Below, in pieces: positions 10,299 through 20,200 of a stretch of DNA of 64,000 nucleotides. Numbering within the stretch: position 1 is the first letter of the stretch; each line of letters begins with the position of its first letter. Made by a program: the position numbers and the translations under genes. The stretch comes from JBPOFY01 sp049889815 (GTDB lineage: Bacteria; Verrucomicrobiota; Verrucomicrobiia; Opitutales; Coraliomargaritaceae): the NCBI GenBank assembly GCA_049889815.1, contig JBMHCR010000024.1:62001-126000 (forward strand), read 5' to 3'. Under the pieces are notes generated by a model. It was not told the origin of the DNA. It ran no database searches and saw nothing but the letters and a program-made list of their open reading frames with translations.

Positions 10299-12029
10299 AT
10301 GCAGAAAGCCGACATAGTTGACATACTTGAGGACATTGCCGTTCTTCTCGAACTGAAGGGTGAGAACCCGTTTAAGATTCGTGCGTATGCCGCAGGCGCA
10401 CGGGTTTTGGAAACGATGGAGGATGACCTAGGCGCGATCATAGACGCCGGTGAACTTGCAGGGGTTAAAGGGATCGGCGCTGCCTTGGTTGAAAAGATCG
10501 AGACACTCTATCGCACCGATGAACTTGAGTATTACAGAAAGCTGAAGGCTTCGATCGCACCTGGGCTGATCGAGATGTTAGAGATTCCGGGGCTTGGCGG
10601 GAAGAAAGTGAAGAAGCTCCATGACACGCTTGGGGTAGAGAGCATTGATGCACTGAAGACAGCCTGTGAAGCCGGTGAGGTGGCTGCACTCAAAGGTTTT
10701 GGGAAAAAGTCTGAGGAGAAGATCTTGAGTGGTATCGAGAATCGAGCGGCTTATGCAAAGCGCCACCACTGGTGGAGCGCGCGCGTGGTCGCGGAACCCA
10801 TCTTGGAAGGCTTGCGAGCGCTTCCTCAAGTGCACCGGGCTGAGGCTGCCGGGAGTTTGCGACGTTTGAAGGAGACAGTGGGTGATTTGGACTTTATTGC
10901 GGCATCGTCAGAGCCCGATTCGATTATGGAGTGGTTTGTTTCTCAGGAAGCGGTAATCGAAGTGACCGCGCAGGGCAGCACAAAATCAAGCGTGCGTTTC
11001 GAGGGAGGGCTGCAAGCGGATTTGCGCGTAGTTCCGGAGGAGCAATTTGCATTCGCATTGCATCATTTCACCGGGTCTAAGGAGCATAACGTCGCGATGC
11101 GGCAGCGCGCTCTGGCACGCGGCTACAGTCTGAGTGAGTGGGGGCTGGCGGAAAAAGCTGAAGACGGAAGCCAGAAAGCTAAAATTACTTCTGAGAAGGA
11201 GCTGTTCGAATTTCTTGGGCTTGATGAGATCCCGCCGGAGTTGCGTGAAGGAATCAAAGAGATTGAGGCAGCGGAAGCGGGGAGCTTACCGAAGTTGATC
11301 ACCGCTTCGGAGATTCGCGGAGTCTTTCACAATCACACCACTGCGTCTGATGGTCGTGCAACGATTGAGGAAATGGCCGCGGCTGCAGAGTCCTTGGGCT
11401 TCGAATACCTCGGTTTGGCGGATCATTCTAAGGCGAGCTTTCAAGCGAATGGGCTCGATGACGAACGTGTATTGAAAATGGTGGAAACGATACGGGCTTT
11501 CAATGAGTCGGGGGAATCACCCGTTCATATTTTTAGTGGGATCGAGTGCGATATTTTACCCGACGGTAGTCTCGATCTCGAGGACGCGACTTTGGAGGCC
11601 CTTGATTATACAGTCATGTCGGTGCACTCGTCATTCAGTCAGAGTGAGGAGGAGATGACTGCGCGTGTGATTCGGGCAATCGAGCATCCATCCACGATGA
11701 TGCTCGGACATCCGACTGGCCGTATTTTACTTCGCCGTGAGCCCTATAAAATCGACCTTCAAAAAGTGGTTGATGCCGCGATTGCTAACAAGGTGATCAT
11801 TGAAATCAACGCCAACCCGCACAGACTCGATATGGATTGGCGCTTATGGCGCAATGCCGCTGAGCGCGGTCTTATGTGTGCCATCAATCCAGATGCGCAC
11901 AGTGCAGAGAACCTTGATTTTTATACTGCGGGTGTAAATATCGCGCGCAAAGGCTGGCTAGAGTCGGGCTCTGTGCTCAATACCCGTAACTGTGCTGGGG
12001 TTCAGAATTGGTTCAGTAACCGCACTTGA
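10299..12029 (+). CDS. polX: Family X DNA polymerase with PHP domain
   Basis: A PolX of about 576 residues. It begins with the helical 8-kDa-like domain and helix-hairpin-helix segments (KGIGAAL near 57, PGLGGKKVKKL near 97). The polymerase palm follows, with GSLRRLKETVGDLDF (catalytic DxD) and the third acid in ADLRVV. A C-terminal PHP phosphoesterase domain begins at FHNHTTASDG (near 348) and carries the expected His and Asp clusters (LADHSKAS, GIECDIL, HPTGR, NPDAHS). The protein acts in base-excision repair and has 3'-5' exonuclease activity in studied members. ATG 10299 is preferred over the TTG one codon upstream. Confidence 0.93.
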   Translation: MQKADIVDILEDIAVLLELKGENPFKIRAYAAGARVLETMEDDLGAIIDAGELAGVKGIGAALVEKIETLYRTDELEYYRKLKASIAPGLIEMLEIPGLGGKKVKKLHDTLGVESIDALKTACEAGEVAALKGFGKKSEEKILSGIENRAAYAKRHHWWSARVVAEPILEGLRALPQVHRAEAAGSLRRLKETVGDLDFIAASSEPDSIMEWFVSQEAVIEVTAQGSTKSSVRFEGGLQADLRVVPEEQFAFALHHFTGSKEHNVAMRQRALARGYSLSEWGLAEKAEDGSQKAKITSEKELFEFLGLDEIPPELREGIKEIEAAEAGSLPKLITASEIRGVFHNHTTASDGRATIEEMAAAAESLGFEYLGLADHSKASFQANGLDDERVLKMVETIRAFNESGESPVHIFSGIECDILPDGSLDLEDATLEALDYTVMSVHSSFSQSEEEMTARVIRAIEHPSTMMLGHPTGRILLRREPYKIDLQKVVDAAIANKVIIEINANPHRLDMDWRLWRNAAERGLMCAINPDAHSAENLDFYTAGVNIARKGWLESGSVLNTRNCAGVQNWFSNRT

Positions 12030-12078
12030 TTACTGTGGTTCATAATTCCATACTTTTTTAAACACCTCGGAATCAATT

Positions 12079-12819
12079 ATGTCATTCAGATCGTTTATTT
12101 TTTCGGCTGCCGAGGTAAGGGAGTCCAAGATTATTTTAGATGGTCGCGAGAGCCATCATTTGGTTCGGGTTTTGCGGGCGAAGCTTGGATCAGAAATTGA
12201 GCTTCTGGATGGTAAGGGTCGGCGGTATCTAGGCGAACTTTCGTTGCTCGATGCGAAGGCTGCTCAAGTCACTATTAAGGACATCACCGTCGCAACCAGA
12301 CCAAACAGACAAGTGCGTTTGGTTCAGTCGATACCTAAGGGTAAGACTATGGATTTGATTTTAAAAATGGCGACCGAGATTGGTGTATCATCCATTCAAC
12401 CGCTGTTTACCGATCAGGGAGAGGTGCAGATAAAAGGCGACCGCCTTGAATCGAAGGTCGGAAAGTGGGAGACTACAATGATTGAAGCCTGCAAGCAATG
12501 CGGATTGCCTTACCTTCCGGAGTTAGGCTGGCCTCAGCAGATTAAAGACTGGTTGGGTGCTTCCACTGCGGGAGATGCCTCACTACGGATCGTAGCTAGT
12601 CTGGAGGATGGGTCACAACCTTTACACAGTTTGTTGAAGGCAACTCAAAGCTTGGGTACGATAGAGGTCGCTGTGGGTCCGGAAGGCGATTTTACACCCG
12701 AGGAATACGCCAGTTTGAGAGCGCACGGTTTTCAACCGGTTCGTTTAGGCGCAAATGTGCTCCGTTCTGAAACGGCAGCGGCCTATATTCTGAGCGTAGT
12801 CGATCAGCTGACCGCTTAA
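12079..12819 (+). CDS. rsmE: 16S rRNA (uracil-1498-N3)-methyltransferase
   Basis: This 246-residue SPOUT methyltransferase carries the RsmE signature at its C-terminus: VGPEGDFTPEE near 197 and RLGANVLRSETAA near 220, which form the knotted SAM site. The N-terminal PUA-like domain contains the SHHLVRVLR block near 25. It methylates U1498 of 16S rRNA. It is 49 bases downstream of polX and runs convergently into the PAS/PP2C gene with nine bases between them. Confidence 0.94.
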   Translation: MSFRSFIFSAAEVRESKIILDGRESHHLVRVLRAKLGSEIELLDGKGRRYLGELSLLDAKAAQVTIKDITVATRPNRQVRLVQSIPKGKTMDLILKMATEIGVSSIQPLFTDQGEVQIKGDRLESKVGKWETTMIEACKQCGLPYLPELGWPQQIKDWLGASTAGDASLRIVASLEDGSQPLHSLLKATQSLGTIEVAVGPEGDFTPEEYASLRAHGFQPVRLGANVLRSETAAAYILSVVDQLTA

Positions 12820-12828
12820 ACCTGACCT

Positions 12829-14043
12829 TTAACTGACTTCGAATCCGAGAATGGTGATATCATCCTGTTGGTCGGGAACTTGTGTGTAATCGCCGACGAT
12901 TTCATAGACCTTGTCGAGTGTTTTCTGAATCGGTAAATCCGAAAGTTGGTCAAACTGCTCAAGTAGGCGCTTCATGCCATATTCTTCTTCATTGGGGGCA
13001 GAAGCTTCCACGATGCCGTCGGTGAAAGCGTAAAAACGATCGCCCACCTCGAGTTCGATAGCTTTCGGTTTGGCGGCTCCCACTCCGGGAAAGCCCATGA
13101 CTGTGCCAACGGGTAGCTCGATGACTTCAGTCGCTTTCTTCGCTTTTCGGTAGATCAAGACTTGTCGGTGTCCGGCATGTGAAAGGATCAGGCGGCGCGA
13201 GCCATTGGCTTGGCGAGCGCTAAAATGACCCGCGAGTCCAGTAACGAATCCACGGTTGATTCTGCCGGTAACTTCCTGGTTCACGGCATTTAAGAACTCC
13301 TGTGGATTGTCGTTATAAACTTCGGCGCTGTGAGCGGTGAGGTATTTTATGAGAACGGTGTCGAACGCCGCTGTCACGCCATGTCCACAGACATCACCGA
13401 GAAAAAATAGCAGGCAGTTACTTGGGTTGCGTGGAAAGTTTATCATGTCACCACCTACTGAGGCCATCGGCTTCCAGAGGTAGGCAATGTCGATATGGTT
13501 CACATGGGGCACACGACCAGGAATCATCACGCTCTGCACCTTTTTCGCGCTCTCGTAGTCTGAACGCATGATTTCGTTCTGCTCGCGGAGTTGTTGCTCG
13601 CTCTCTGCCAATTGCTCTTGAGCAATTTTTTCTGCGGTTACATCGCGCGAAATCCCCATGATTCCAACAAGCTCTCCGGACCGAAGATGTAATGGGGCTT
13701 TACTGGTTGATACCCAAGTCACGGATCCATCCTCCCAAGTCTCTTTTTCGATGATATTGATCAAGGGCTCTCCGGTGCGAAGGATATCTTGCTCATCATC
13801 ATAGGCTTGTTGGGCATGTTCGATAGAGAATAAGTCGAAGTCGCTCTTGCCTTCCAGGTCGTGCCGATTCTCCATGCCGTGCAACTTGGCGAGTGCTTGG
13901 CTGGCAGCCACAAACTTGCTGTTCCGGTCCTTAATGTAGATCCGGTCGGCGGTTTGCTCCATCAGTGTTTCGAACAATCGGCTTGCCGAGGCTTTGATCA
14001 ACAAGCCGCTATTATCATCTTCAGCTGGAGGGGGAGTCGCCAT
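12829..14043 (-). CDS. PAS-domain PP2C-type (SpoIIE/RsbU) phosphatase
   Basis: The 404-residue protein has one PAS/PAC sensor domain (about 20-145, with YIKDRNSKF and the PAC segment GIMGISRDVTAEK), a coiled-coil linker (145-175), and a PPM phosphatase domain (180-404). The phosphatase metal motifs are GGDMINF, GDVCGHG, FTDGIVEA and QQDDITIL. Such proteins usually dephosphorylate an anti-anti-sigma factor (STAS protein) in a partner-switching cascade, and the PAS domain gives signal input. No STAS or anti-sigma gene is adjacent, so its partner is unknown. There is no membrane segment, so it should be cytoplasmic. Confidence 0.92.
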   Translation of the reverse strand: MATPPPAEDDNSGLLIKASASRLFETLMEQTADRIYIKDRNSKFVAASQALAKLHGMENRHDLEGKSDFDLFSIEHAQQAYDDEQDILRTGEPLINIIEKETWEDGSVTWVSTSKAPLHLRSGELVGIMGISRDVTAEKIAQEQLAESEQQLREQNEIMRSDYESAKKVQSVMIPGRVPHVNHIDIAYLWKPMASVGGDMINFPRNPSNCLLFFLGDVCGHGVTAAFDTVLIKYLTAHSAEVYNDNPQEFLNAVNQEVTGRINRGFVTGLAGHFSARQANGSRRLILSHAGHRQVLIYRKAKKATEVIELPVGTVMGFPGVGAAKPKAIELEVGDRFYAFTDGIVEASAPNEEEYGMKRLLEQFDQLSDLPIQKTLDKVYEIVGDYTQVPDQQDDITILGFEVS

Positions 14044-14150
14044 CAGACCTATTTAATAAACACCGAAATGTATACAAAGCAATCCTTGTCGTTGGGAATG
14101 TAGAAAAAACGGCTGGCAATGGTGAGAACTTTGTCGATTCATAGTCGCCC

Positions 14151-14612
14151 GTGAGAGCCGTTATTCAAAGAGTTAAATATGCCAAGGTTTCAGTTCTCGG
14201 CGAGACCGTGGGAGCGCTTGCGACCCCAAATGGGGTCTTAGTTTTTCTCGGCGTGGGGCATGAAGACAATGCTGCCGACGTCGAATGGTTGGTCGCTCGT
14301 ATCGCCAAACTGCGAATTTTCGAAGATGAGGCGGGTAAGCTCGATCGCTCACTGGCAGATGTCGCTGGGAGTGCGATGGTGATCAGTCAGTTCACTCTTT
14401 TCGGAAATCTAAAGAAGGGAAATCGCCCTTCATTTAATCGCGCCGCCAGACCTGAAATAGCGGTGCCCCTTTACGAGCTTTTTTGTGAGAAGCTTAGTGC
14501 GCTGCTGGACCAACCCGTTGCACGTGGCCGCTTCGGCGAAGACATGCAGATCGATGCGGTCAATAACGGCCCGATCACGCTGATCGTTGATACCAAGGAT
14601 CGGGATTTTTAG
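14151..14612 (+). CDS. dtd: D-aminoacyl-tRNA deacylase
   Basis: This 153-residue protein matches DTD in full. It starts MRAVIQRV, holds the SQFTLFGN catalytic block (near 79) with KGNRPSF, and ends with the cross-subunit NNGPIT motif (near 140), which in this family is usually NGPVT. It hydrolyses D-amino acids wrongly attached to tRNA and also removes glycine from tRNA(Ala). The start codon is GTG at 14151, fixed by the conserved N-terminus. It is divergent from the PAS/PP2C gene. Confidence 0.95.
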   Translation: MRAVIQRVKYAKVSVLGETVGALATPNGVLVFLGVGHEDNAADVEWLVARIAKLRIFEDEAGKLDRSLADVAGSAMVISQFTLFGNLKKGNRPSFNRAARPEIAVPLYELFCEKLSALLDQPVARGRFGEDMQIDAVNNGPITLIVDTKDRDF

Positions 14613-14768
14613 GATTTCAGCGAACTAATTTTGAAAAACACCTAAGATTAACCTATATTCGGGAACTAAACTGGATCATGCGCGCTCAATAAAGTCAGCC
14701 ACCGACGAAATATTTTCCTCACTGGTGTACCTTAACTTTCGAAATACAACGACGACAAAACACGAACG

Positions 14769-15221
14769 ATGAAAACTCTTAAGCTCCTCTCTCTCTTAGC
14801 GATTCTAACGCTCGCACTTTTTAACTCTGTATCCGCTGGCGCCGCTTGGATGACTGATTTCGAGGCTGCCAAGGCCAAGGCGAAGGCTGAGAATAAGCCG
14901 CTACTTCTGGATTTTACAGGCTCCGATTGGTGTGGTTGGTGCATCAAGTTGGATAAAGAAGTATTTAGTAAGGCGGCGTTTGAGGACTACGCCAAGGATT
15001 CGCTTGTCTTGGTCGAATTGGATTTTCCGCGTGACTCGTCCAAGCAGACAAAAGAGGTAGCTGAGCAGAATGAAGCCCTCGCACAGAAGTACCAAATTCG
15101 CGGCTTTCCTACGATCTTAGTGCTTTCACCCGATGGTGAACTGATCGAAAAGACCGGCTATCAATCTGGCGGTGCTGAGAAATACGTCGAGCACATCAAG
15201 GAAATCATAGCCGAGATTTAA
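14769..15221 (+). CDS. Exported thioredoxin-fold protein (WCGWC)
   Basis: A 150-residue protein with an N-terminal signal sequence (residues 1-25, ending near GAAWM) and a thioredoxin-fold domain. The redox site is WCGWC with cysteines 55 and 58, and the cis-proline segment is RGFPTILVL. It resembles the thioredoxin_7/DUF255-like exported disulfide proteins that reduce or isomerise envelope proteins. Its partner is unknown. Its stop codon overlaps that of glpK on the other strand within TTAA (15218-15221). Confidence 0.88.
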   Translation: MKTLKLLSLLAILTLALFNSVSAGAAWMTDFEAAKAKAKAENKPLLLDFTGSDWCGWCIKLDKEVFSKAAFEDYAKDSLVLVELDFPRDSSKQTKEVAEQNEALAQKYQIRGFPTILVLSPDGELIEKTGYQSGGAEKYVEHIKEIIAEI

Positions 15222-16711
15222 TCGGTTGCCCACGACTTCGCTCTTTCCACAGCAAGCCTCCATCGTGCGATCAGCGCGTCGGAGGTTTCTTTGTTTATGG
15301 AAGGCTCGAAGGTCTTGTCCACGGTCCATTGAGTAGCGATGCTCTCGGTCGTTTTCCAAAAACCACTCGCAAGTCCCGCAAGGTAAGCAGCTCCGAGCGC
15401 GGCAGTCTCAATTACTTTTGGGCGGACTACAGGCACTTGCATGATGTCTGCCTGAAATTGCATAAGAAAATTGTTGTTGGCCGCTCCTCCATCGACGCGG
15501 AGTTCGCATACCTCTTTTCCGCAGTCTGCTTTCACAGCTTGCAACAAATCGGCTGATTGAAATGCAATACTTTCCAAGGCCGCTCGTGTGATGTGTGCAG
15601 CTGAAGTGCCGCGCGTGATCCCGCAAAGTGTGCCCCGTGCGAATGGATCCCAATAGGGAGCTCCCAGTCCGGTAAATGCGGGCACTAAAACCGCCCCCCC
15701 GGTGTCTTCTACCGAAGTGGCAAGAGCCTCGCTATCGGCAGTATCTTTAATGAATCCGAGTTCATCACGCAGCCATTGTATGACAGCGCCACCCGTGAAC
15801 ACACTGCCTTCCAGGGCGTAGCGCAATGTCTTATCCGTCGAGCATGTAAGCGTGGTCAATAGGTTGTGCTGTGAGATGGTGTTAGCGTTTTCAGTTGGCC
15901 ACAATAAAAAGCAGCCCGTGCCGTAGGTGTTCTTTGCTCGAGTATCATCAAAGCAGGCCTGCCCGAACAAGGCCGCCTGTTGGTCGCCAGCAATGCCGCT
16001 GATCGGGATTCCTTCTAACCCTTTGACTGAACACTCACCGAAGTAACTACTCGATGGTCTTACTTCAGGTAAAACTGCCCGCGGGATGTCAAAAAGCCGT
16101 AGCAGGTCATCATCCCATATGCCGTCTCGAATATTAAAAAGCAGTGTTCGGCTCGCGTTGGTAAAGTCAGTCGCATGCACCGCTCCGCCGCTTAGTTTCC
16201 ATGTCAACCAGCTGTCGATGGTTCCGAATGCGAGTTCTCCGGCTTCGGCGCGATCTCGTGCCCCGGGTATTTCATCCAGCAGCCATTTTAGCTTAGTGCC
16301 AGAAAAGTAGGGGTCGAGCAGGAGGCCGGTCTTTTTGCGAATGAGCGCTTCATGGCCAGCTTCTTTCAAGCGCTGGCAGTAGTTTGCCGTTCGCCTGTCT
16401 TGCCATACGATTGCGTGGTGTATCGGGACACCCGTTTTACGATCCCATAGAACCGTTGTCTCGCGTTGATTGGCGATCCCGATTCCAGCTATGTCACGAG
16501 TGCTCAACCCCTCAGTTTCCAAGGCCTCAACGGCAACACGGAGCTGTTTATCCCAAATCTCATTTGCATCGTGTTCGACCCAACCATTTTTAGGGAAGTA
16601 TTGGTGAGACTCCTCTTGCGCAATTCGCACGATCTCAGCTGAATCGTTGAAGAGAATTGCGCGCGAGCTCGTCGTGCCTTGGTCGAGCGCCAGTATGAAG
16701 TTTTGGGGCAT
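15218..16711 (-). CDS. glpK: Glycerol kinase
   Basis: This FGGY-family kinase of 497 residues phosphorylates glycerol to glycerol-3-phosphate. It starts with the ALDQGTTSSRAI phosphate loop. It keeps GIANQRETTVLWD, the WQDRRT substrate loop, GTIDSWL and the second nucleotide block GLGAPYWDP, and the C-terminal RVDGGAANN matches the FGGY signature. Length and order are canonical. No glpF or glpD lies beside it. The small frame downstream (16728-16922) is really upstream in transcription order and may be in the same unit. Confidence 0.96.
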   Translation of the reverse strand: MPQNFILALDQGTTSSRAILFNDSAEIVRIAQEESHQYFPKNGWVEHDANEIWDKQLRVAVEALETEGLSTRDIAGIGIANQRETTVLWDRKTGVPIHHAIVWQDRRTANYCQRLKEAGHEALIRKKTGLLLDPYFSGTKLKWLLDEIPGARDRAEAGELAFGTIDSWLTWKLSGGAVHATDFTNASRTLLFNIRDGIWDDDLLRLFDIPRAVLPEVRPSSSYFGECSVKGLEGIPISGIAGDQQAALFGQACFDDTRAKNTYGTGCFLLWPTENANTISQHNLLTTLTCSTDKTLRYALEGSVFTGGAVIQWLRDELGFIKDTADSEALATSVEDTGGAVLVPAFTGLGAPYWDPFARGTLCGITRGTSAAHITRAALESIAFQSADLLQAVKADCGKEVCELRVDGGAANNNFLMQFQADIMQVPVVRPKVIETAALGAAYLAGLASGFWKTTESIATQWTVDKTFEPSINKETSDALIARWRLAVERAKSWATD

Positions 16712-16727
16712 GACGTTTATCTCAAGG

Positions 16728-16922
16728 TTATGATTGCAGGACTTGATGTAGCGCGTCGCTCATTTCCTCGTTCAGCAATTTGAGGGTGGCGGAGGGTCGG
16801 GTGGCAAAGGAGATCGTGTGAGGGCGAGCGGAGTCTTGCAAATACCCTACAAGAAGTTCGGCTGCAGCCTTGGTCGCCTCTGGCAAGAGGATTCTCAATT
16901 CTGTCTCTGAAGTACCTGTCAT
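16728..16922 (-). CDS. Small conserved-looking hypothetical protein
   Basis: A 64-residue frame from ATG 16922 (a TTG three codons upstream is also open). The product is amphipathic, with two predicted helices around ATKAAAELLVGYL and LKLLNEEMSDALHQVL. It has no cysteine, no signal and no recognised domain. It ends 16 bases before the glpK start and is on the same strand, so it may be the first gene of a glpK operon. The residue pattern looks coding, but nothing identifies a function. Confidence 0.45.
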   Translation of the reverse strand: MTGTSETELRILLPEATKAAAELLVGYLQDSARPHTISFATRPSATLKLLNEEMSDALHQVLQS

Positions 16923-16935
16923 GGTTCTCAATCAA

Positions 16936-17275
16936 GCGAGATCAATCGGCACAAATCAATCTATTATACTCGAGCGTGAAGTTGCTCTATTGCCGCCTTC
17001 TTTAAGCTTATAGAGAAAGTATTTCTTCGCTTGGGGGGGGATTTAAATTGGAAGGTCGCCATCTTGCGATCTTCTTGCGAACGGCTAGACCGATGCCTTA
17101 GCCTTTGGGTGGTGTACAGATGGTAATGGATGGGCTCGAATCTTTGTCAGGCGTTCAGGCCGCTTACATGTGATATGCTTTTATTCATCCTTGCGTGTAC
17201 CTTTTCGCTATTCTTTAGTGTCGAGTACAAGCACCCGCTACCCACGCGGGTATCTTCGCGTGGTGCCTATTCTGC
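16936..17275. other. Intergenic stretch before the dehydrogenase fusion gene
   Basis: About 340 bases separate the small minus-strand frame from the ATG at 17276. They contain a run of G (near 17034-17041) and a short palindromic area close to the gene around 17236-17262 (CCACGCGGG followed by CGCGTGG). It presumably holds divergent promoters. No convincing protein frame or tRNA fold was found. Confidence 0.4.
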
Positions 17276-20200
17276 ATGTCAAAAATCGATTCTAAAGAGT
17301 CACCCATTTCCAGCGCCGATGAGCGCCGCGCACTTCTTGGCGTGCTATGGCGTAGTCGCCTCGGTGATTTACGGGAGCAGAGTCTGATCCGCCAGGGGAA
17401 GGGTTGGTTTCATATTTCTGGTATGGGGCATGAGGCCTTGGCGGCCGTCGCTCGCGAGCTCGAGCCCGAAGACTATGCTTTTCCTTATTACCGGGATCGC
17501 GCCTTTTGCATACAGCGTGGGGTGAGCGGTCATGATCTGGCGATGGCTTTTTATGCCAAGCGTGATTCGTCCAGCGGCGGGCGCCAGTTGACTGGACACT
17601 TTAGTGATCGGGCTTTGAATATTTGGAGCCATCCGTCGCCTGTGGGGGTGCATTTGTTGCCAGCCTGTGGTGCCGCCTGGGGCATGCAATTAGATAGGAA
17701 AAAGAATGTTGTTTACGCTTCGCTAGGTGAAGCCTCCGCGCGACAGGGTGATTTTTTCGAAGCTGTGTGTTTCGCGAAAGAACGTAAGCTGCCGATCGTC
17801 TTCGTGGTTGAGGACAACCGTATTGCGATCAGCACGTCGACGACGCGCACGAATCCGATGGCACTTGGGGTGCTCGATAAGAGCGAGTGGCTTCGCGTGG
17901 ATGGCAGTGATGTCGAAGCGGTCGCCGCTGCTGGCAAAGAGGCAGTCGCGAGTGCCCGCGCGGGTAATGGCCCGGCTTTCATCTGGTGTGATGTGGAGCG
18001 TTTTTCAAACCACTCGAGTGCGGATGACCAGCGCATGTATCGAGCCGTCAATGAGATTGAAACCATGCATGAGCGTGACCCGATTGCGATGTATCAACGC
18101 AGGCTCATTGCGGAAGGTTTGCTCACAGAGGACGATGCTGCTGCACTCGAGGAGCGCATACGCGAGGAGATTCGTGAGGCGTATCAAAAGGCGAGTTTGA
18201 CTGAAGATCCGCGCGCTGAAGAATCGATGCTGTATTTGACTGGCGATGTGACCAAAGCGCCTGCCGTGCCTGCTCTAGAGCTTGGCGAATCCTGTCGCAT
18301 GCTGGATGCGGTCAATAAAACCTTCCACGCTGCCTTGGATACGATCGACGACGTGGTCTTCTTTGGAGAAGATATCGCAGATCCGAAGGGAGGGGTGTTC
18401 AATTTGACTAAGGGCCTCTCTACCAAAGACCCGATGCGAGCCGTCAACTCGCCGCTGGCGGAGTCCACCATCATGGGTGTCTCGGTCGGCTTGGCATCTT
18501 ACGGCAAGCGTCCGTGTTTCGAGATACAGTTCGTAGACTTTATTTATCCGGGCTGGAATCAGTTAGTTTCTAATATGGCGACCTTGCGTTGGCGCAGCTT
18601 TGGGCAGTGGAAGTGCCCGTTGGTCATCTATGCGCCCTGTGGGGGCTACCTCCCCGGTGGTGCGCTCTGGCACAGTCAGGCGGGTGAGGCCTCCTTCGCG
18701 CGTGTCCCTGGCATTCAGGTGGCTGTCCCCTCGACACCGCAGGATGCCGCCGGCCTTTTCTGGACCGCGCTGCATGGCGAAGATCCCACCATCATTCTGT
18801 TGCCCAAGCATTTGATGTGGGCGGAGTTGCCGGTTCCGGAGTCCGTCGGTCCCGTTCCTCTGGGGCAGGCGCGCATGGTGCGAGAGGGCGATTTACTCAC
18901 ACTGGTGACTTGGGGCAACTGCGTCGAACTGGTTGAAGATACGCTCGCGGAGATGGATACCGAGCTCGATGTCGAGTTGATCGATTTACGCTCCATTGCG
19001 CCATGGGATCGTGAAGCGATTAGTAAGTCAGTCACCAAGACCGGACGCTTGATGATTGTTCAGGAAGACAACATTTCGGCCAGCGTTGGGCAGATGATTG
19101 TCTCCGAGATGTGCAGCCAGCGTTCCGTTTTGCAAAGTCTCAAAGCGCCGCCGGTCATCGTATCAAAGGGCGACGTCCATGTAGGCTTCAATCCTATCTA
19201 CGAATACGCAGTCTTGCCCGACAGCGCGCGCATACAGGCTGCGCTCGACCATCTGTTGTCCAATACTTTGGAATCGGCCTTGCAGCTCGATGCAGCGAGC
19301 GGCGATAGCCCTGCAACTCTTTCAAACACTCAGCCCGATGATGCCATGTCCACTCCAAGTAGCACTCCGCCGACCAGTTCAATGAAGACTATCACCGTCC
19401 CGATTCTCGGCGAAGGTATTCGCGTGGCTCGCGTGGTCTCTGTGCTCAAGCAAGTGGGTGATGAAGTGAAAGCTGACGATCCACTCTGCGAGGTGGAAAC
19501 CGATAAAGCCGTCTTCCCGATCGAATGCGATGAAGATGGTATTTTGGAAGCTTGGAACGTTGCTGAAGATGACGAAGTCAGCGTCGGGCAAGATCTCGCT
19601 GTTTTGAGACGTACGGGCGAGGCACCTGCCGTGGCAGCGACTTCGCAACCGGATGCTCAAGCCTATGATACTCTAAAGCATTCAGGTGGACTTTCATCCG
19701 AAGCAATTAAACAAATGCAGGGTATTGTTCCTGCAACAATTGATATGACCTGTCGCTGGGAAGCGGTTCGCGATGCCCGTCTGCGCAGCAAAGAGACGCC
19801 CGGCGGCACACTTTCGACCGCTACCATGACCGCATGGGCGGTTGCTCAAGCCATGAAGAAACACGAGCGCTTTGCCTCGGTCGTTCGTGGGAATGAACTC
19901 CAATTTAATCCCGAGCGCATCGATCTCGGAGTCGCAGTTGCTTTGCGTGGCGACGAACTGGAAACTGCAGTCGTTAAAGATGTGCACACCTTGGACTGGG
20001 ATGTATTTCCCGATGCCCTCAACGAATCACTTAAGCGCACACGCCACGGCGAGGTCGATTCCAAGAATCAGGTGTCACTCACAATCTCCAGCATGGCCGC
20101 GCACAACGTCCGCTCCGCGATCCCCATCGTCGTGCCACCCTCCATTGCTACGCTCTTTGTCGGCGCCCCCTATCAGTTGCCCGACCCCAAATCCAAAGAC

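Noticed and set aside
17090..17170. tRNA-like sequence (GGGCTCGAATC)
   Set aside because: No matching acceptor stem, D-arm or anticodon arm could be drawn around it.
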